From contig NZ_CP067134.1 of NCBI RefSeq assembly GCF_028553765.1, positions 343,501-407,500 of the forward strand: a stretch of DNA of 64,000 nt. The letters are read 5' to 3'. The stretch comes from Paracoccus stylophorae. GTDB taxonomy: Bacteria; Pseudomonadota; Alphaproteobacteria; Rhodobacterales; Rhodobacteraceae. Made by a program: the position numbers and the translations under genes. The stretch's first letter is position 1. Each line of letters begins with the position of its first letter. The notes beneath the pieces are model-generated. The model did no database searches, was not told the origin of the DNA, and was given only the letters and a program-made list of their open reading frames with translations. Of the stretch, positions 51,159 to 62,949 are shown piece after piece.

Positions 51159-51685
51159 GCCCGCGCCTTTCCGGCGCGCGCCATGCGCAGATGGCCGATC
51201 ATGGTGGCCGCGGTGGTGGCGACCAGCAGACCCATCGCCGGCAGGACGATCACAAAGCTCCACCAGACGGGGATGCGCAGGACCATCGACTGCTCGCCGT
51301 ATTGGCGCATCTCAAGCCCGCCATGGATCATGCGCCACAACAGCAGCGCGGCGATCAGCAGATACAGAAGGTCGCCCACCGCCTCCAGAAGATGGTTCGT
51401 CTGCGCGCTGGCCTTCTGGGTGAAGAAATCCACCACCACGTTCCCGCCGGTGGCCTGACACCACGGCAGAAAGCAGAAGATCGCGACGGCGCTGCCGATC
51501 TCGACCAGTTCGAAATCGCCCGGAATCGGCGCGCCCAGGATCGTCCGCTTAGCGACGCTGACGACCGTCATCAGCATCATCGCCAGCAGGGCAAGCCCGC
51601 CGAGACCGGCAACCGCGCGGCACAGCGCCGTCAGCCAGCCGGGCAGCGGCACGGGATGGGCGTGTTCGGTCAGCGGTTCGTCCAT
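51155..51685 (-). CDS. TRAP transporter small permease (DctQ type)
   Basis: 176 aa with four membrane helices. VVSVAKRTILGAPIPGDFEL, the middle FLPWCQATGGNVVVDFFTQ and the terminal WWSFVIVLPAMGLLVATTAA are the standard DctQ features. It pairs with the large permease, whose start it overlaps by four bases. It is located 24 bp after the dctP gene. Confidence 0.93.
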   Translation of the reverse strand: MDEPLTEHAHPVPLPGWLTALCRAVAGLGGLALLAMMLMTVVSVAKRTILGAPIPGDFELVEIGSAVAIFCFLPWCQATGGNVVVDFFTQKASAQTNHLLEAVGDLLYLLIAALLLWRMIHGGLEMRQYGEQSMVLRIPVWWSFVIVLPAMGLLVATTAATMIGHLRMARAGKARA

Positions 51686-51709
51686 GGCGTGCCCCCCTCG
51701 CGGTCCGCG

Positions 51710-52735
51710 TTACTCGGCCTGCGCCTGTTCCAGCATGGAACGCGCGTCTTCCAGCATCGCCTGCCCGTCATGTCCGGCATCGTCCATGGCCTGCACCCAT
51801 GCGTCGATGACCGGCTGGCTGGCGGTTTTCCATTCGTCCAGATCGTCCTGGGCAATGATCGTGATCGTGTTGCCGGCATCGACGGCCTTCTGCCGTTCGG
51901 CCTCTTCGGCCTGATCGAACGCCTCGCCTGCCAAGGTGGCCAGCGCGGTGCCGGAATTGTCGTCGATCACCTGTTTCAGATCGTCGGGCAGGGCGTCATA
52001 GGCCCCCTGATTCATCACCAGCGCCATGACCGAGGTGGACAGCCCGCCATTCTCGCGCCCGAACTCGGTGTGATCCTTGGTGACGCTTTCGATGCGCAGG
52101 CTGCCGAACACCTCCCACGGGATGACCGCGCCGTCGATGACGCCGGTGGTCAGGGCCTGCGGCACCTCGGGGACGGGCATGCCCACGGCCGTCGCGCCAA
52201 GCGCGTTCAGCCCGTCGGTCATGGTGCGCGAGGGCGCGCGGATCTTCAGCCCCGACCTGTCGGCCATCGCCGCGACCGTCCTGTCCTTGGTGTGCAGCTT
52301 ATAGGCGGCGGGCGCGTGGATCAGCAGCGGATGCACATCCTTCAGCTCATCGCCCAGATATTTCGCCTGATAGTCCTGCAACGCCATCGTGGTCTCGGTC
52401 GCGGTGCCGGCCATGAAGGGCAACTCGAACGCCTCGGCCATCGGGAACCGGCCCGGTGTATAGCCCAGCAGCGTCCATGCCACGTCCACCACGCCGTCGC
52501 GGGCCTGGTCGTAAAGCTGCGGCGGCTTGCCGCCCAGCTGCATCGAGGGATAGATCTGCACGTCGATGCGGCCGCCCGACTGCTCCTCGACCGCCTGTTC
52601 CCACGGTTCCAGCACGCCTTTCTGGATCGGCGCGTCGGCCGACAGGAAGTGATGGACGCGCAGCGTGACCTCTTGCGCGGCGGCGGCGGTGGTCATCGCG
52701 GCGGCGGCGACGCTGGCAAGCAACAATCTGTTCAT
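51710..52735 (-). CDS. TRAP transporter substrate-binding protein (DctP type)
   Basis: 341 aa from ATG 52735 with GGAGG upstream. The signal peptide is LLLASVAAAAMTTAAAAQE. The mature part shows the DctP fold: TLRVHHFLSADAPIQKGVLE, GRIDVQIYPSMQLGGKPPQL, AFELPFMAGTATET, GLKIRAPSRTMTDGLNALGA (with the ligand-binding Arg) and GVIDGAVIPWEVF. It captures the solute in the periplasm. It lies 22 bp downstream of pcaB in the 4-hydroxybenzoate operon, so 4-hydroxybenzoate or protocatechuate is a plausible ligand. Sequence alone does not prove this. Confidence 0.92.
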   Translation of the reverse strand: MNRLLLASVAAAAMTTAAAAQEVTLRVHHFLSADAPIQKGVLEPWEQAVEEQSGGRIDVQIYPSMQLGGKPPQLYDQARDGVVDVAWTLLGYTPGRFPMAEAFELPFMAGTATETTMALQDYQAKYLGDELKDVHPLLIHAPAAYKLHTKDRTVAAMADRSGLKIRAPSRTMTDGLNALGATAVGMPVPEVPQALTTGVIDGAVIPWEVFGSLRIESVTKDHTEFGRENGGLSTSVMALVMNQGAYDALPDDLKQVIDDNSGTALATLAGEAFDQAEEAERQKAVDAGNTITIIAQDDLDEWKTASQPVIDAWVQAMDDAGHDGQAMLEDARSMLEQAQAE

Positions 52736-52757
52736 GTGGTTTCCTCCCGTTGATCTG

Positions 52758-54038
52758 TCATGTCCGGGCCTGCGCGGCGGCATCGCCCGTGTTCCGTTCG
52801 GGCGCAAGGATATGCGCCCAGTCATGGCCCGGCGCGTGGCGCGACAGCGCCCCGGCCAGGGTTTCGGTCCTGTCCGCCGCAAGATCGGCCAGCGCCGCGG
52901 CGACCAGCCGCAGGGCGCCTGCGCGCGGCATGTGGCGGGCAAGGTGAAACCCCGCCGCCTCGGCCAGCATCGCGCCGCGATCATCGGCAAAGCTGCGCCC
53001 GATGCCGCAGGACAGGGGCGTCAGCGTCTCGGCCAGGTCCTGCGCCAGACGCAGCGCGGCGCCGGTGCGGATGACCATGTCGGGCAGCACCTGCCATTCG
53101 ATCGCCAGCGCGCTGCCGTCGCGTTCCTGCGCGTGCACCATCGCCTGATGCAGCGTGCCGACCGCCCCCGCGTTCAGCCGGGCGATGCCGACCAGCGCCT
53201 CGGCCGCGACTGGGTTCGATTTCTGCGGCATGGTTGACGATCCGCCGCCCGTGCCTGCCGCGACCTCGCCGATGCCCGACTGTCCCAGCAGGATCAGATC
53301 GGAGCCCATCTTGCCCAGGCTGCCGGTGACAAGCCCCAGCCAGCCGCCCAGTTCCACGATCCCGTCCCGCGCCGCGTGCCAGGGGATATCGGGCGCGGAC
53401 AGATCCAGTTCGTCCGCCAGCGCCTTGCGGATCGCGGGCATCTGCGGCGCCAGCGCGGCGCCGGTTCCCGCCGCGCCGTAAAGCGAGACATGCAGCAGGC
53501 GCGGGCGCAGTTCGGCCAGCCGCTGCCCATGCCGGGCCAGCGGCGCGCGCCAGACGGCGATCTTGGCCCCCAGCGTCGTGGGTGCCGCGACCTGGAACCG
53601 GGTCCGCGCGGGGATCGGCAGATCGGCATGGTCCGCTGCCTTCGCGGCCAAGGTCGCGTCCAGCCGCAGCAGCCTTTCGTGAAGGATCTGCAACGCCTCG
53701 CGCAGTTGCAGGATCAGCGCGCTGTCCTGAATATCCTGCGAGGTGGCGCCGAAATGCACCCAACCGGCATGATCCGCACAGGCATCCTTCAGCGCGCCGA
53801 CCAGCGCCTGCGCCGGAATCCCGGCCCTGGCGGCGGGCAGGGCCAGATCGCGCGGGTCCGGCGACAGATTGTCGGCCGCGTGCGCGATGGCGTCGGCCGC
53901 CGCCTGCGGGATGATGCCCATGCGGCCCTGCACCCGCGCCAGCGCGCCCTCGACCCGCAGCATCGCGGCAAGCTGGGCCGGCGCGTCCATGATCGCGCCA
54001 AGCCGGTCGTCGGCGAACAGGCCGTCGGTCAGGGTCAT
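52758..54038 (-). CDS. pcaB: 3-carboxy-cis,cis-muconate cycloisomerase
   Basis: 426 aa from ATG 54038. The fumarase/aspartase-superfamily signature GGGSSTMPQKSNPVAAEAL is near residue 270. HFGATSQDIQDSALILQL (about residue 92) and RTRFQVAAPTTLGAKIAVW are typical of PcaB. It cyclises 3-carboxymuconate to 4-carboxymuconolactone in the protocatechuate branch of the beta-ketoadipate pathway. Its start overlaps the BKACE stop (ATGA, 54035-54038), and it precedes the TRAP genes by 22 bp. Confidence 0.94.
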   Translation of the reverse strand: MTLTDGLFADDRLGAIMDAPAQLAAMLRVEGALARVQGRMGIIPQAAADAIAHAADNLSPDPRDLALPAARAGIPAQALVGALKDACADHAGWVHFGATSQDIQDSALILQLREALQILHERLLRLDATLAAKAADHADLPIPARTRFQVAAPTTLGAKIAVWRAPLARHGQRLAELRPRLLHVSLYGAAGTGAALAPQMPAIRKALADELDLSAPDIPWHAARDGIVELGGWLGLVTGSLGKMGSDLILLGQSGIGEVAAGTGGGSSTMPQKSNPVAAEALVGIARLNAGAVGTLHQAMVHAQERDGSALAIEWQVLPDMVIRTGAALRLAQDLAETLTPLSCGIGRSFADDRGAMLAEAAGFHLARHMPRAGALRLVAAALADLAADRTETLAGALSRHAPGHDWAHILAPERNTGDAAAQART

Positions 54039-54868
54039 GCGGCGGTCAGGCCCAGGATCTGGCGCGCCTGCGCCGGCGTCGCCACCGCCCGGCCGTATTT
54101 GCCGCACAACTCGACCGCGCGTTCCACCAGCGCCGCGTTCGAGGGCGCCAGCGTGTCGCGGTCCAGCCGGACATTGTCCTCAAGCCCGGTGCGCGCGTGA
54201 CCGCCCGACGAGATGGCCCATTCGTTCAGCGTCAGCTGGTTCGGCCCGATGCCGGCCGCGCACCACGGCGCGTCCTCGCCAAACAGCCGCGCGACGGTGC
54301 GGATGTAGAAATCGAGCACCTCGCGATCCGCCGGCATGGCGTTCTTGACGCCCATCACGAACTGGACATAGGGGCGGTCGCGCAACCGCCCGTCCTGCCA
54401 CATCTTCGCGGCCTGGAAGATATGCGACAGATCGAAGGCCTCGATCTCGGGCATCACGTCGTGTTCGATCATCTGCGCGGCCAGCCAATCGACCAGATCG
54501 GGCGGGTTTTCATAGACGCGGGTCGGGAAATTGTTCGACCCGACCGACAGGCTGGCCATGTCGGGCGACAGCGGCAGCATCCCGCCCCGTGCCTGTCCCG
54601 CGCCGGAACGCCCGCCGGTGGACAATTGCACGATCATGCCGGGACAATGCGCCCGGATGCCCTCCATCAGCGCGGCGAAGCGGTCGGGATCGCTGGTCGG
54701 CTTGCCCTCGTCGTCGCGGACATGGCAATGGGCGATGGTCGCGCCGGCCTCGAACGCCTGATGGGTGGAGTCGATCTGTTCGGACACGGCGATCGGAACG
54801 GCGGGATTGTCCTGCTTGGTCGGCAGGCTGCCGGTGATCGCCACGCAGATGATGCAGGGTGTGGTCAT
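54035..54868 (-). CDS. Beta-keto acid cleavage enzyme (BKACE, DUF849)
   Basis: 277 aa from ATG 54868. PCIICVAITGSLPTKQDNPAVPI, the Zn ligand His pair in ATIAHCHVRDDEGKPT, PGMIVQLSTGGRSGAG, GMLPLSPDMASLSVGSNNFP and VMPEIEAFDLSHI with the third ligand are hallmarks of the 3-keto-5-aminohexanoate cleavage family. Members condense a beta-keto acid with acetyl-CoA to give acetoacetate and a new acyl-CoA. Lying between pcaG and pcaB, it may act on 3-oxoadipate, giving succinyl-CoA; this is an inference. No pcaI, pcaJ or pcaF is in the window. Spacing to pcaG is 8 bp. Confidence 0.9.
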   Translation of the reverse strand: MTTPCIICVAITGSLPTKQDNPAVPIAVSEQIDSTHQAFEAGATIAHCHVRDDEGKPTSDPDRFAALMEGIRAHCPGMIVQLSTGGRSGAGQARGGMLPLSPDMASLSVGSNNFPTRVYENPPDLVDWLAAQMIEHDVMPEIEAFDLSHIFQAAKMWQDGRLRDRPYVQFVMGVKNAMPADREVLDFYIRTVARLFGEDAPWCAAGIGPNQLTLNEWAISSGGHARTGLEDNVRLDRDTLAPSNAALVERAVELCGKYGRAVATPAQARQILGLTAA

Positions 54869-54876
54869 GATGGCCC

Positions 54877-55500
54877 TCAGATGTCGAAAAAGACGGTCTC
54901 GTCCTCGCCTTGCAGGCGGATGTCGAAACGATACCGCGGGACGCCGTCGCGTTCGCCGTCGCGGCGCGCGATCAGGGTCGCGCGGCGCCGTTCCCATTCG
55001 ATCAGGTTGATCACCGGATCGTCGGCATTCGCCTGCGCCTCGTCCTCGAAATACATGCGCGTGTTCAGGCCAAGATTGATGCCGCGCGCCACGATCCACA
55101 GGTTCAGATGCGGCGCCATCGGGCGGCCGTGGCGGCCCATCACCGCCCCCGGCTTGACCGTGTCGAAACCCCATTCGCCGGTTTCGAAATCGGTGATGAC
55201 CCGGCCCCAGCCGCGAAACCCGTCCTCGACCTCCTTGCCGCCTTCGGGATGGGCGTAATAGCCGTCGGCATTGGCCTGCCAGACCTCAAGCAGGACGTCC
55301 TTGACCGCGCTGCCGGTGCCGTCGATCACCAGCCCCTCGACCCGGATGCGCTGGCCGCGTGCGTTCGGCCCGGCGATGTCGTGGCCCAGTTCCTGGTCAT
55401 AGATATGGAACCCCGCCGCCCCCGGCGCCAGCCCGATATGGACATAGGGGCCGGCGGTCTGGGACGCGGTCTCGCGCAGGTAATGCAATGTCTGCGGCAT
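54877..55500 (-). CDS. pcaG: Protocatechuate 3,4-dioxygenase, alpha subunit
   Basis: 207 aa from ATG 55500. TAGPYVHIGLAPGAAGF near the start, DVLLEVWQANADGYYAHPEG, RVITDFETGEWGFDTVKPGA, APHLNLWIVARGINLGLNTRM (one dioxygenase strand, given in part) and YFEDEA are typical of PcaG. It is the non-catalytic partner that completes the active site of PcaH, cleaving protocatechuate to 3-carboxymuconate. Two bases separate it from pcaH. Confidence 0.95.
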   Translation of the reverse strand: MPQTLHYLRETASQTAGPYVHIGLAPGAAGFHIYDQELGHDIAGPNARGQRIRVEGLVIDGTGSAVKDVLLEVWQANADGYYAHPEGGKEVEDGFRGWGRVITDFETGEWGFDTVKPGAVMGRHGRPMAPHLNLWIVARGINLGLNTRMYFEDEAQANADDPVINLIEWERRRATLIARRDGERDGVPRYRFDIRLQGEDETVFFDI

Positions 55501-55502
55501 GG

Positions 55503-56225
55503 TCAGTTCCCCTCCAGCCGGTTCTCGAACAGGGTCGAGCGGCGACCCCGCAGAACGATGTCGAACTTGTAGGCGATGGAATCCAGCGGGATCGTGGCGT
55601 TCAGGTCCAGCTTGGCGATCAACTGTTCGATCGCGTCGGGATCGGGAATCGTCTGCACGATCGGGCAATGCGGGATCAGGGGATCGCCCTCGAAATACAT
55701 CTGCGTGATCAGCCGCTGCACGAAGCCCGAGCCGAACACCGAGACGTGGACATGCGCCGGCCGCCAGTTGTTGACCCAGTTGCGCCACGGATAGGCGCCG
55801 GGCTTGACCGTGCGGAAATAGTAATAGCCGTTCTCGTCCGTCAGCGTCCGCCCGCAGCCGCCGAAATTGGGGTCGATGGGCGCCAGATAGGTGTCCTTGC
55901 GGTGGCGATAGCGTCCGCCGGCATTGGCCTGCCAGATCTCGACCAATGTCTCGGGCACCGGGCGGGCGTTTTCGTCCAGCACGCGGCCGTGGACGATGAT
56001 GCGTTCGCCCACCGGGTCGCCGTCCTTGGCATAGTTGCGGATCAGGTCGCGGTCGATGGGGTCGATGTCGCCGTGCCCGAAGACCGGGCCGGTAATCTCG
56101 CTGAGGGAATTCTGCAACGAGATCGGCGCATAGCGCGGGCTGCGCGCCGCCGATGTCTTGTAATTCGGGGTCAGGGCGGGCGGATGCACGTTGCGGTCGC
56201 GCTGATAGAATTCGGCATGTTTCAT
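55503..56225 (-). CDS. pcaH: Protocatechuate 3,4-dioxygenase, beta subunit (Fe(III) site)
   Basis: 240 aa from ATG 56225. The Fe ligands are visible: Tyr in [21 protein letters not shown] (about residue 109), Tyr in [17 protein letters not shown] (about residue 149) and the pair of His in [23 protein letters not shown] is the family motif. The enzyme opens protocatechuate between C3 and C4. It overlaps pcaC upstream by 4 bases (56222-56225) and is followed after 2 bases by pcaG. Confidence 0.96.
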   Translation of the reverse strand: MKHAEFYQRDRNVHPPALTPNYKTSAARSPRYAPISLQNSLSEITGPVFGHGDIDPIDRDLIRNYAKDGDPVGERIIVHGRVLDENARPVPETLVEIWQANAGGRYRHRKDTYLAPIDPNFGGCGRTLTDENGYYYFRTVKPGAYPWRNWVNNWRPAHVHVSVFGSGFVQRLITQMYFEGDPLIPHCPIVQTIPDPDAIEQLIAKLDLNATIPLDSIAYKFDIVLRGRRSTLFENRLEGN

Positions 56226-56617
56226 CTGCGGTCCTCGGGGTCTTGCGCATCCATCTGGGCAAAGGTCTCGCGGGCCAGTTTCAGCGCATGGTTGGCGCAC
56301 GGCACGCCGGCATAGATCGCCACGTGCTGGAACGCCTCCAGCACGTCGCGGCGGCTGGCGCCGGTGCGGGCGGTGGCGCGGATATGCATCGGAATTTCCT
56401 CGAAGTTCTTGGTCGCGGCCAGCAGCGCCAGGGTGATCATCGACCGTTCCCGGCGGCTGATCCCGTCGCCGGCCCAGACCGTTCCCCAGGCCGCGTTGGT
56501 GATCAGATCCTGGAACGGCGTGTCGAGATCGGTCTTGGCCGCCTCGGCCCGGTCCACATGGGCATCGCCCAGAACCTCGCGCCGCACCTGCATCCCGCGC
56601 TGGAAGCTGTCAGACAT
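56222..56617 (-). CDS. pcaC: 4-carboxymuconolactone decarboxylase
   Basis: 131 aa. The family motifs are [34 protein letters not shown] and the AhpD-like helix [20 protein letters not shown] with [20 protein letters not shown]. It converts 4-carboxymuconolactone to 3-oxoadipate enol-lactone. It is coupled to pcaH by ATGA and overlaps pcaD by eight bases. Confidence 0.95.
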   Translation of the reverse strand: MSDSFQRGMQVRREVLGDAHVDRAEAAKTDLDTPFQDLITNAAWGTVWAGDGISRRERSMITLALLAATKNFEEIPMHIRATARTGASRRDVLEAFQHVAIYAGVPCANHALKLARETFAQMDAQDPEDRR

Positions 56618-57397
56618 GGCCGATCTCCTTCAGAAAGCGGGTCAGGATGGCGGCGTATGCGCCCGGCGCTTCGACGCAGGGAATATGGCCCGCGCCGTCG
56701 ATGACGTCGAACCGCGCATCCGCGATCAGATCGGCGGTGTCGCGCACAAGGTCGGACGGGGTCGAGCCGTCAAGCGCGCCTGCGATCAGCTGCACCGGCA
56801 GGTCAAGCTGCGCCGTCGCGTCGCGCAGATCGGCCGAGGCCAGCGCCGCGCAGCACGCCACATAACCTTCCAGCGGTTGGCGTTCCAGCATGCGTTGCCA
56901 GGGCGCGGCGGCACCGCTGTCGCGGAAGGCGGGCGAGAACCAGCGTTCCATGGTCGGGGCAGCGATGCTGGCCAGCCCGTCCGCGCGGATCGCGGCGATG
57001 CGGTCGTTCCACATCGCGGCATCCCCGATCCTTGCGGCGCTGTTGGAAATGACCAGCCCGGCCAGCAGGTCGGGATGGCGCGCGGCCAGCGACTGCCCGA
57101 TCAGCCCGCCGATGGACAGGCCGACGAACACGACCCGCGACAGGCCGACATGGCGGATCAGCCCGGCCGCGTCATCGGCCATCTGTTCGATGGAATAGGG
57201 ACCGGGGGTTTCCTGGGACAGGCCGTGGCCGCGCTTGTCATGGCGCAGGATGCGCAGCCCGTCGGGCAGATGCGGCAGCAACGGGTCCCAGACCCGGAAA
57301 TCGGTTCCCAGAGAGTTGGAAAAGACCACGGCCGGGCCGTCCACCGGCCCCTGATCGGCATAGTGCAGATCGACATCGTTTACCCGTGCGTTCAGCA

Positions 57398-57398
<1 letters not shown>
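56610..57398 (-). CDS. pcaD: 3-oxoadipate enol-lactonase
   Basis: 262 aa from ATG 57398; the frame upstream is a shadow of pobA. Alpha/beta-hydrolase features: oxyanion motif VFSNSLGTDFRVWD, HDKRGHGLS, nucleophile Ser in FVGLSIGGLIGQSLA (about residue 94), catalytic Asp in ALDGSTP and catalytic His in DGAGHIPCVEAPG. It hydrolyses the enol-lactone to 3-oxoadipate. It overlaps the pobA stop by one base. No pcaC fusion is present; PcaC is separate. Confidence 0.95.
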
Positions 57399-59571
<2,173 letters not shown>

Positions 59572-59599
59572 CGGCCCTGCACCGCAGCGCCCGGAACGA

Positions 59600-61666
59600 T
59601 CACCCGGCTAGCCGGTCTTCGCGTTCCCAGAACCGCAACCCCCGGCATGTCCTGACGAAGCTGTCGATATCGTCGGCATCAAGCTTCAGCATCCCATCAT
59701 CCGCGTCCGGCAACGCCCCCACCGCCTTCAACAGCGGCGCGGCCGCGTCGGTCCAGCCGATGAACTTGGCGTGGGCAAAGGCATCGCTGGCGAAATCCTG
59801 CGACGGCTTGTCGCCGGCCAGCTTGCGGCCCTCATCCTCGGACAGCACGATGGCCACCGCGTCGAACAGGACCGACGGGCCGCCGTCGATCTTTTCGTCC
59901 GCCGGCTTTCGCGTACCGTCCGACAGCGTGACCCCCTGGATATGGGGCGCGACGATGGCCACCATCGCGCCTTCCGCCTTGAACGCCTTTTCGATGGCCG
60001 AAACCAGTGCCGCATCGGCCCCGTCGGACAGATACAGGCCCAGCTTGCGGCCCGCAAAGCTGTCGGGGCCGTTCTTCAGAATGCTGAGCGCGTCCGACGG
60101 CGGCAGATCGGTGATCGGCTCGCGCGCGGGCTTTGCGGGCTTCGGCATGTCGGTCACGCCCAGACCCTTGGCGACGGCATGGGCCAGATCGTCATGGACA
60201 TTCATCAGATGGCTCAGCATCCGCAGCCGGATCTTTTCGTGCTGGCATTTCGACAGCTCGAACGTATAGCCGGCGGCGATATGGCGCTGTTCCACGGGGG
60301 TCTGGCTGATCCAGAACTGGCGCGCCTGGCTGTAGTGATCGGCGAAGGTTTCCGACCGCGTGCGCTGCTTTCGGCCCTCGACCTGTTCGGGATAGCTGGT
60401 AAAGCCGAGCTGCGGGTTTTCGCGCGGACCGCCATCCTCGCCCCAGCTGTTGGGTTCGTAATTCGCCCGGCCTTTGGGGTTCATCATCGCCATGTGCCCG
60501 TCCTGCTGGAAATGATGGATCGGGCATTTCGGGGCGTTGATCGGGATATGGGTAAAGTTCGGTCCGCCCAGCCGCTTGGTCTGCGTGTCGAGATACGAGA
60601 AATTGCGCCCCTGCAACAGCGGATCGTTGGTGTGGTCGATGCCGCGCACGATGTTCTGGGTGCAGAACGCGACCTGTTCGGTCTCGGCAAAGAAATTGTC
60701 CACATTCGCGTCCAGCGTCAGCGTGCCGATGATCTGGACCGGAACCTGTTCCTCGGGGATGATCTTGGTCGCGTCGAGGATGTCGAATTCGAAGCTGTCC
60801 GCGAAATCGTCGTCGAACACCTGGATGCCCAGATCCCATTGCGGGAAATCGCCCGCGTCGATGGCGTCCCACATGTCGCGGCGGTGGAAATCGGGATCGG
60901 CGCCGTTGATCTTGACGGCCTCGTTCCAGACGACCGATTGCAGCCCCTGACGCGGCTTCCAGTGGAACTTGACATAGTGCGACTGGCCGTCGGCGTTGAC
61001 CAGCCGGAAGGTGTGGACGCCGAACCCCTCCATAAAGCGGAACGAGCGTGGAATGGCGCGGTCCGACATCTGCCACATCGTCATGTGCACCGCCTCGGGC
61101 GACAGCGAGATGAAGTCCCAGAAATTGTCATGGGCGGATTGCGCCTGCGGAAAGCCGCGATCCGGCGCCTCCTTGACCGAATGCACAAGGTCGGGAAACT
61201 TGATCGCGTCCTGGATGAAGAAGACGGGAATATTGTTGCCGACCAGGTCCCAGTTGCCTTCCTGCGTATAGAATTTCGTGGCGAACCCGCGCACGTCGCG
61301 GGCCAGGTCGAACGATCCCTTGTTGCCGGCCACGGTCGAGAACCGCGTGAAGGTCGGGGTCTTTTCGCCTTCGCGCTGGAATATGTCGGCGCAGGACAGT
61401 TCCGGGATGGCCTTGGTCAGTTCGAAATGACCGTGCACGCCATAGCCGCGCGCATGGACCACCCGTTCGGGAATGCGTTCGTGGTCGAAGTGGAAGATCT
61501 TTTCGCGCATCACGTGATCTTCCAGCAGGACGGGGCCGCGCGCCCCGGCCTTCAGCGAATTCTGGTCGTCCGCAATCGGCCCGCCCTGGGCCGTTGTCAT
61601 CGTCCGGTCGCGCGACGTGGTCTGCTGCCGCGGCTCTCCGCCGTCTCCCAGTTCCAGTTCTTTCAT
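59600..61666 (-). CDS. katE: Large-subunit catalase (HPII type)
   Basis: 688 aa from ATG 61666. The catalase core has the active-site signature [20 protein letters not shown] (His near residue 72), [40 protein letters not shown] and the heme-ligand motif [15 protein letters not shown]. Residues ~560-688 form the DJ-1/GATase-like C-terminal domain of large catalases ([20 protein letters not shown]). It dismutates H2O2 in the cytosol. A possible EcfG promoter (GAAAC-N16-CGTT) lies ~115 bp upstream. The next upstream gene is a stress-type SDR. Confidence 0.95.
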   Translation of the reverse strand: MKELELGDGGEPRQQTTSRDRTMTTAQGGPIADDQNSLKAGARGPVLLEDHVMREKIFHFDHERIPERVVHARGYGVHGHFELTKAIPELSCADIFQREGEKTPTFTRFSTVAGNKGSFDLARDVRGFATKFYTQEGNWDLVGNNIPVFFIQDAIKFPDLVHSVKEAPDRGFPQAQSAHDNFWDFISLSPEAVHMTMWQMSDRAIPRSFRFMEGFGVHTFRLVNADGQSHYVKFHWKPRQGLQSVVWNEAVKINGADPDFHRRDMWDAIDAGDFPQWDLGIQVFDDDFADSFEFDILDATKIIPEEQVPVQIIGTLTLDANVDNFFAETEQVAFCTQNIVRGIDHTNDPLLQGRNFSYLDTQTKRLGGPNFTHIPINAPKCPIHHFQQDGHMAMMNPKGRANYEPNSWGEDGGPRENPQLGFTSYPEQVEGRKQRTRSETFADHYSQARQFWISQTPVEQRHIAAGYTFELSKCQHEKIRLRMLSHLMNVHDDLAHAVAKGLGVTDMPKPAKPAREPITDLPPSDALSILKNGPDSFAGRKLGLYLSDGADAALVSAIEKAFKAEGAMVAIVAPHIQGVTLSDGTRKPADEKIDGGPSVLFDAVAIVLSEDEGRKLAGDKPSQDFASDAFAHAKFIGWTDAAAPLLKAVGALPDADDGMLKLDADDIDSFVRTCRGLRFWEREDRLAG

Positions 61667-61779
61667 GTCCGATCCCCATTGTGTCCGAAGGTTAGCGGGG
61701 ACGCGGAAACGATGCCCGTGGCATCCGCCCTCCCCCCTGTTTCGCGATGGCCCGGCATGCCTGCCGGCTGCCGGCACGA

Positions 61780-61804
61780 AACGCGGAACCCGGGCGGAAG
61801 TTTC
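61780..61804 (-). promoter_or_regulatory. Possible EcfG-type promoter of katE
   Basis: On the minus strand GAAAC-N16-CGTT, one mismatch from the alphaproteobacterial general-stress consensus GGAAC-N16/17-CGTT. It ends 114 bp before the katE ATG. Confidence 0.35.
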
Positions 61805-61847
61805 GCGAAATCCGCAGCCTTGCGCGGCGTGGGTTCCGGCCCTGACA

Positions 61848-62705
61848 TCAGATCATCGGCTTGCCGCCGGTGACCGCAACGATCGCGCCCGAGACATAGC
61901 TGGACATCGGATCGGCCAGCATCACATAGGCCGAGGCAAGCTCGACCGGCTGCGCGGGCCGGCCCATCGGATAGTTCTTGCCGAAATTGGCGACCTTTTC
62001 CGCGTCCATGCTGGCCGGGATCAGCGGCGTCCAGACCGGGCCGGGCGCGACCGCGTTCACGCGGATGCCGCGTTCGGCCAGCATCTGGGCTAGACCCATG
62101 GTGAAGTTCTGGATCGCGCCTTTCGTCGTGGCATAGGCCAGCAGGGTCGGGTTCGGATCGTCGGAATTGATCGAGGCCGTGTTGATGATCGCCGAGCCGG
62201 GCTGCATATGTCCGACCGCCGCCTTAACCAGATAGAACATCGCGTGGATATTGGTGGCGAATGTGTATTGCCATTCCTCGTCCGAGATCTGTTCGAGATC
62301 GTCGAACGTCATCTGATGGGCGGCGTTGTTCACCAGAATGTCGATCCTGCCGAACCGGTCGGCGGCTTCCTGGATCACGCGCTGGCATTCCTCGGGGCGG
62401 GACAGGTCCGCGGCGATCCGCAGACAGTCGCGCCCGGCGTCCTCGACCAGCGCGGCGGTCGATTTCGCATCCTCGGTTTCCTTCAGATAGACCAGCGCGA
62501 TGTCGGCGCCCTCGCGGGCATAGGCAATCGCCGTGGCGCGTCCGATGCCGCTGTCCGCGCCGGTGATCACGGCGGTCATGCCCGACAGCCGGTCGCGGCC
62601 TTTCCAGCTGTCCTCGCCGTGGTCGGGAACCGGGTCCATCTTCTGGAAACTGCCGGGCAGGTCCTGCTGCTGTTCCGGAAATGGCGGTTTTGGAAACTGT
62701 GTCAT
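61848..62705 (-). CDS. SDR-family oxidoreductase, general-stress (YghA/Gsp39) type
   Basis: 285 aa from ATG 62705, with AGGAGG upstream. The 45-residue N-terminal extension ([20 protein letters not shown]) is typical of this stress subgroup. The Rossmann motif is [19 protein letters not shown] (residues ~45-63), [10 protein letters not shown] is the NNAG-type motif, and the catalytic residues lie in NTASINSDD and [11 protein letters not shown] (Tyr-x3-Lys). It is an NAD(P)-dependent alcohol/aldehyde reductase with unknown substrate. It lies between katE and the lipoprotein hydrolase, with a good EcfG-type promoter 70 bp upstream. Confidence 0.92.
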   Translation of the reverse strand: MTQFPKPPFPEQQQDLPGSFQKMDPVPDHGEDSWKGRDRLSGMTAVITGADSGIGRATAIAYAREGADIALVYLKETEDAKSTAALVEDAGRDCLRIAADLSRPEECQRVIQEAADRFGRIDILVNNAAHQMTFDDLEQISDEEWQYTFATNIHAMFYLVKAAVGHMQPGSAIINTASINSDDPNPTLLAYATTKGAIQNFTMGLAQMLAERGIRVNAVAPGPVWTPLIPASMDAEKVANFGKNYPMGRPAQPVELASAYVMLADPMSSYVSGAIVAVTGGKPMI

Positions 62706-62774
62706 CTGTCAACCTCCTGGTTGCATGTGCCTGCGCCCCTGCCTGCGCCCCTTGCTGCGGCGGTGCCGGGACGA

Positions 62775-62800
62775 ATCGCCTGTCGGTCGAAAACCGTTCC
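62775..62800 (-). promoter_or_regulatory. Candidate EcfG-type promoter of the SDR gene
   Basis: On the minus strand GGAAC-N17-CGAT: the -35 element matches exactly and the -10 in three of four bases against GGAAC-N16/17-CGTT. It ends 70 bp before the ATG. The rest of the 244-bp gap to the hydrolase gene shows nothing notable. Confidence 0.5.
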
Positions 62801-62949
62801 GCGCGGCGGCGGTTCCCCGCGCCGGAGAAATCCGCCGATCCGCGCCGCGTGTCAGCTTCCCGGCGTGACGTGGCGGGAGGGTCCGACCGCCCGTCTTGAC
62901 GCGTTCTGGCGCCCGATCTAGACCGCAGCCGGTTTTTTCCGGCAGCAGG

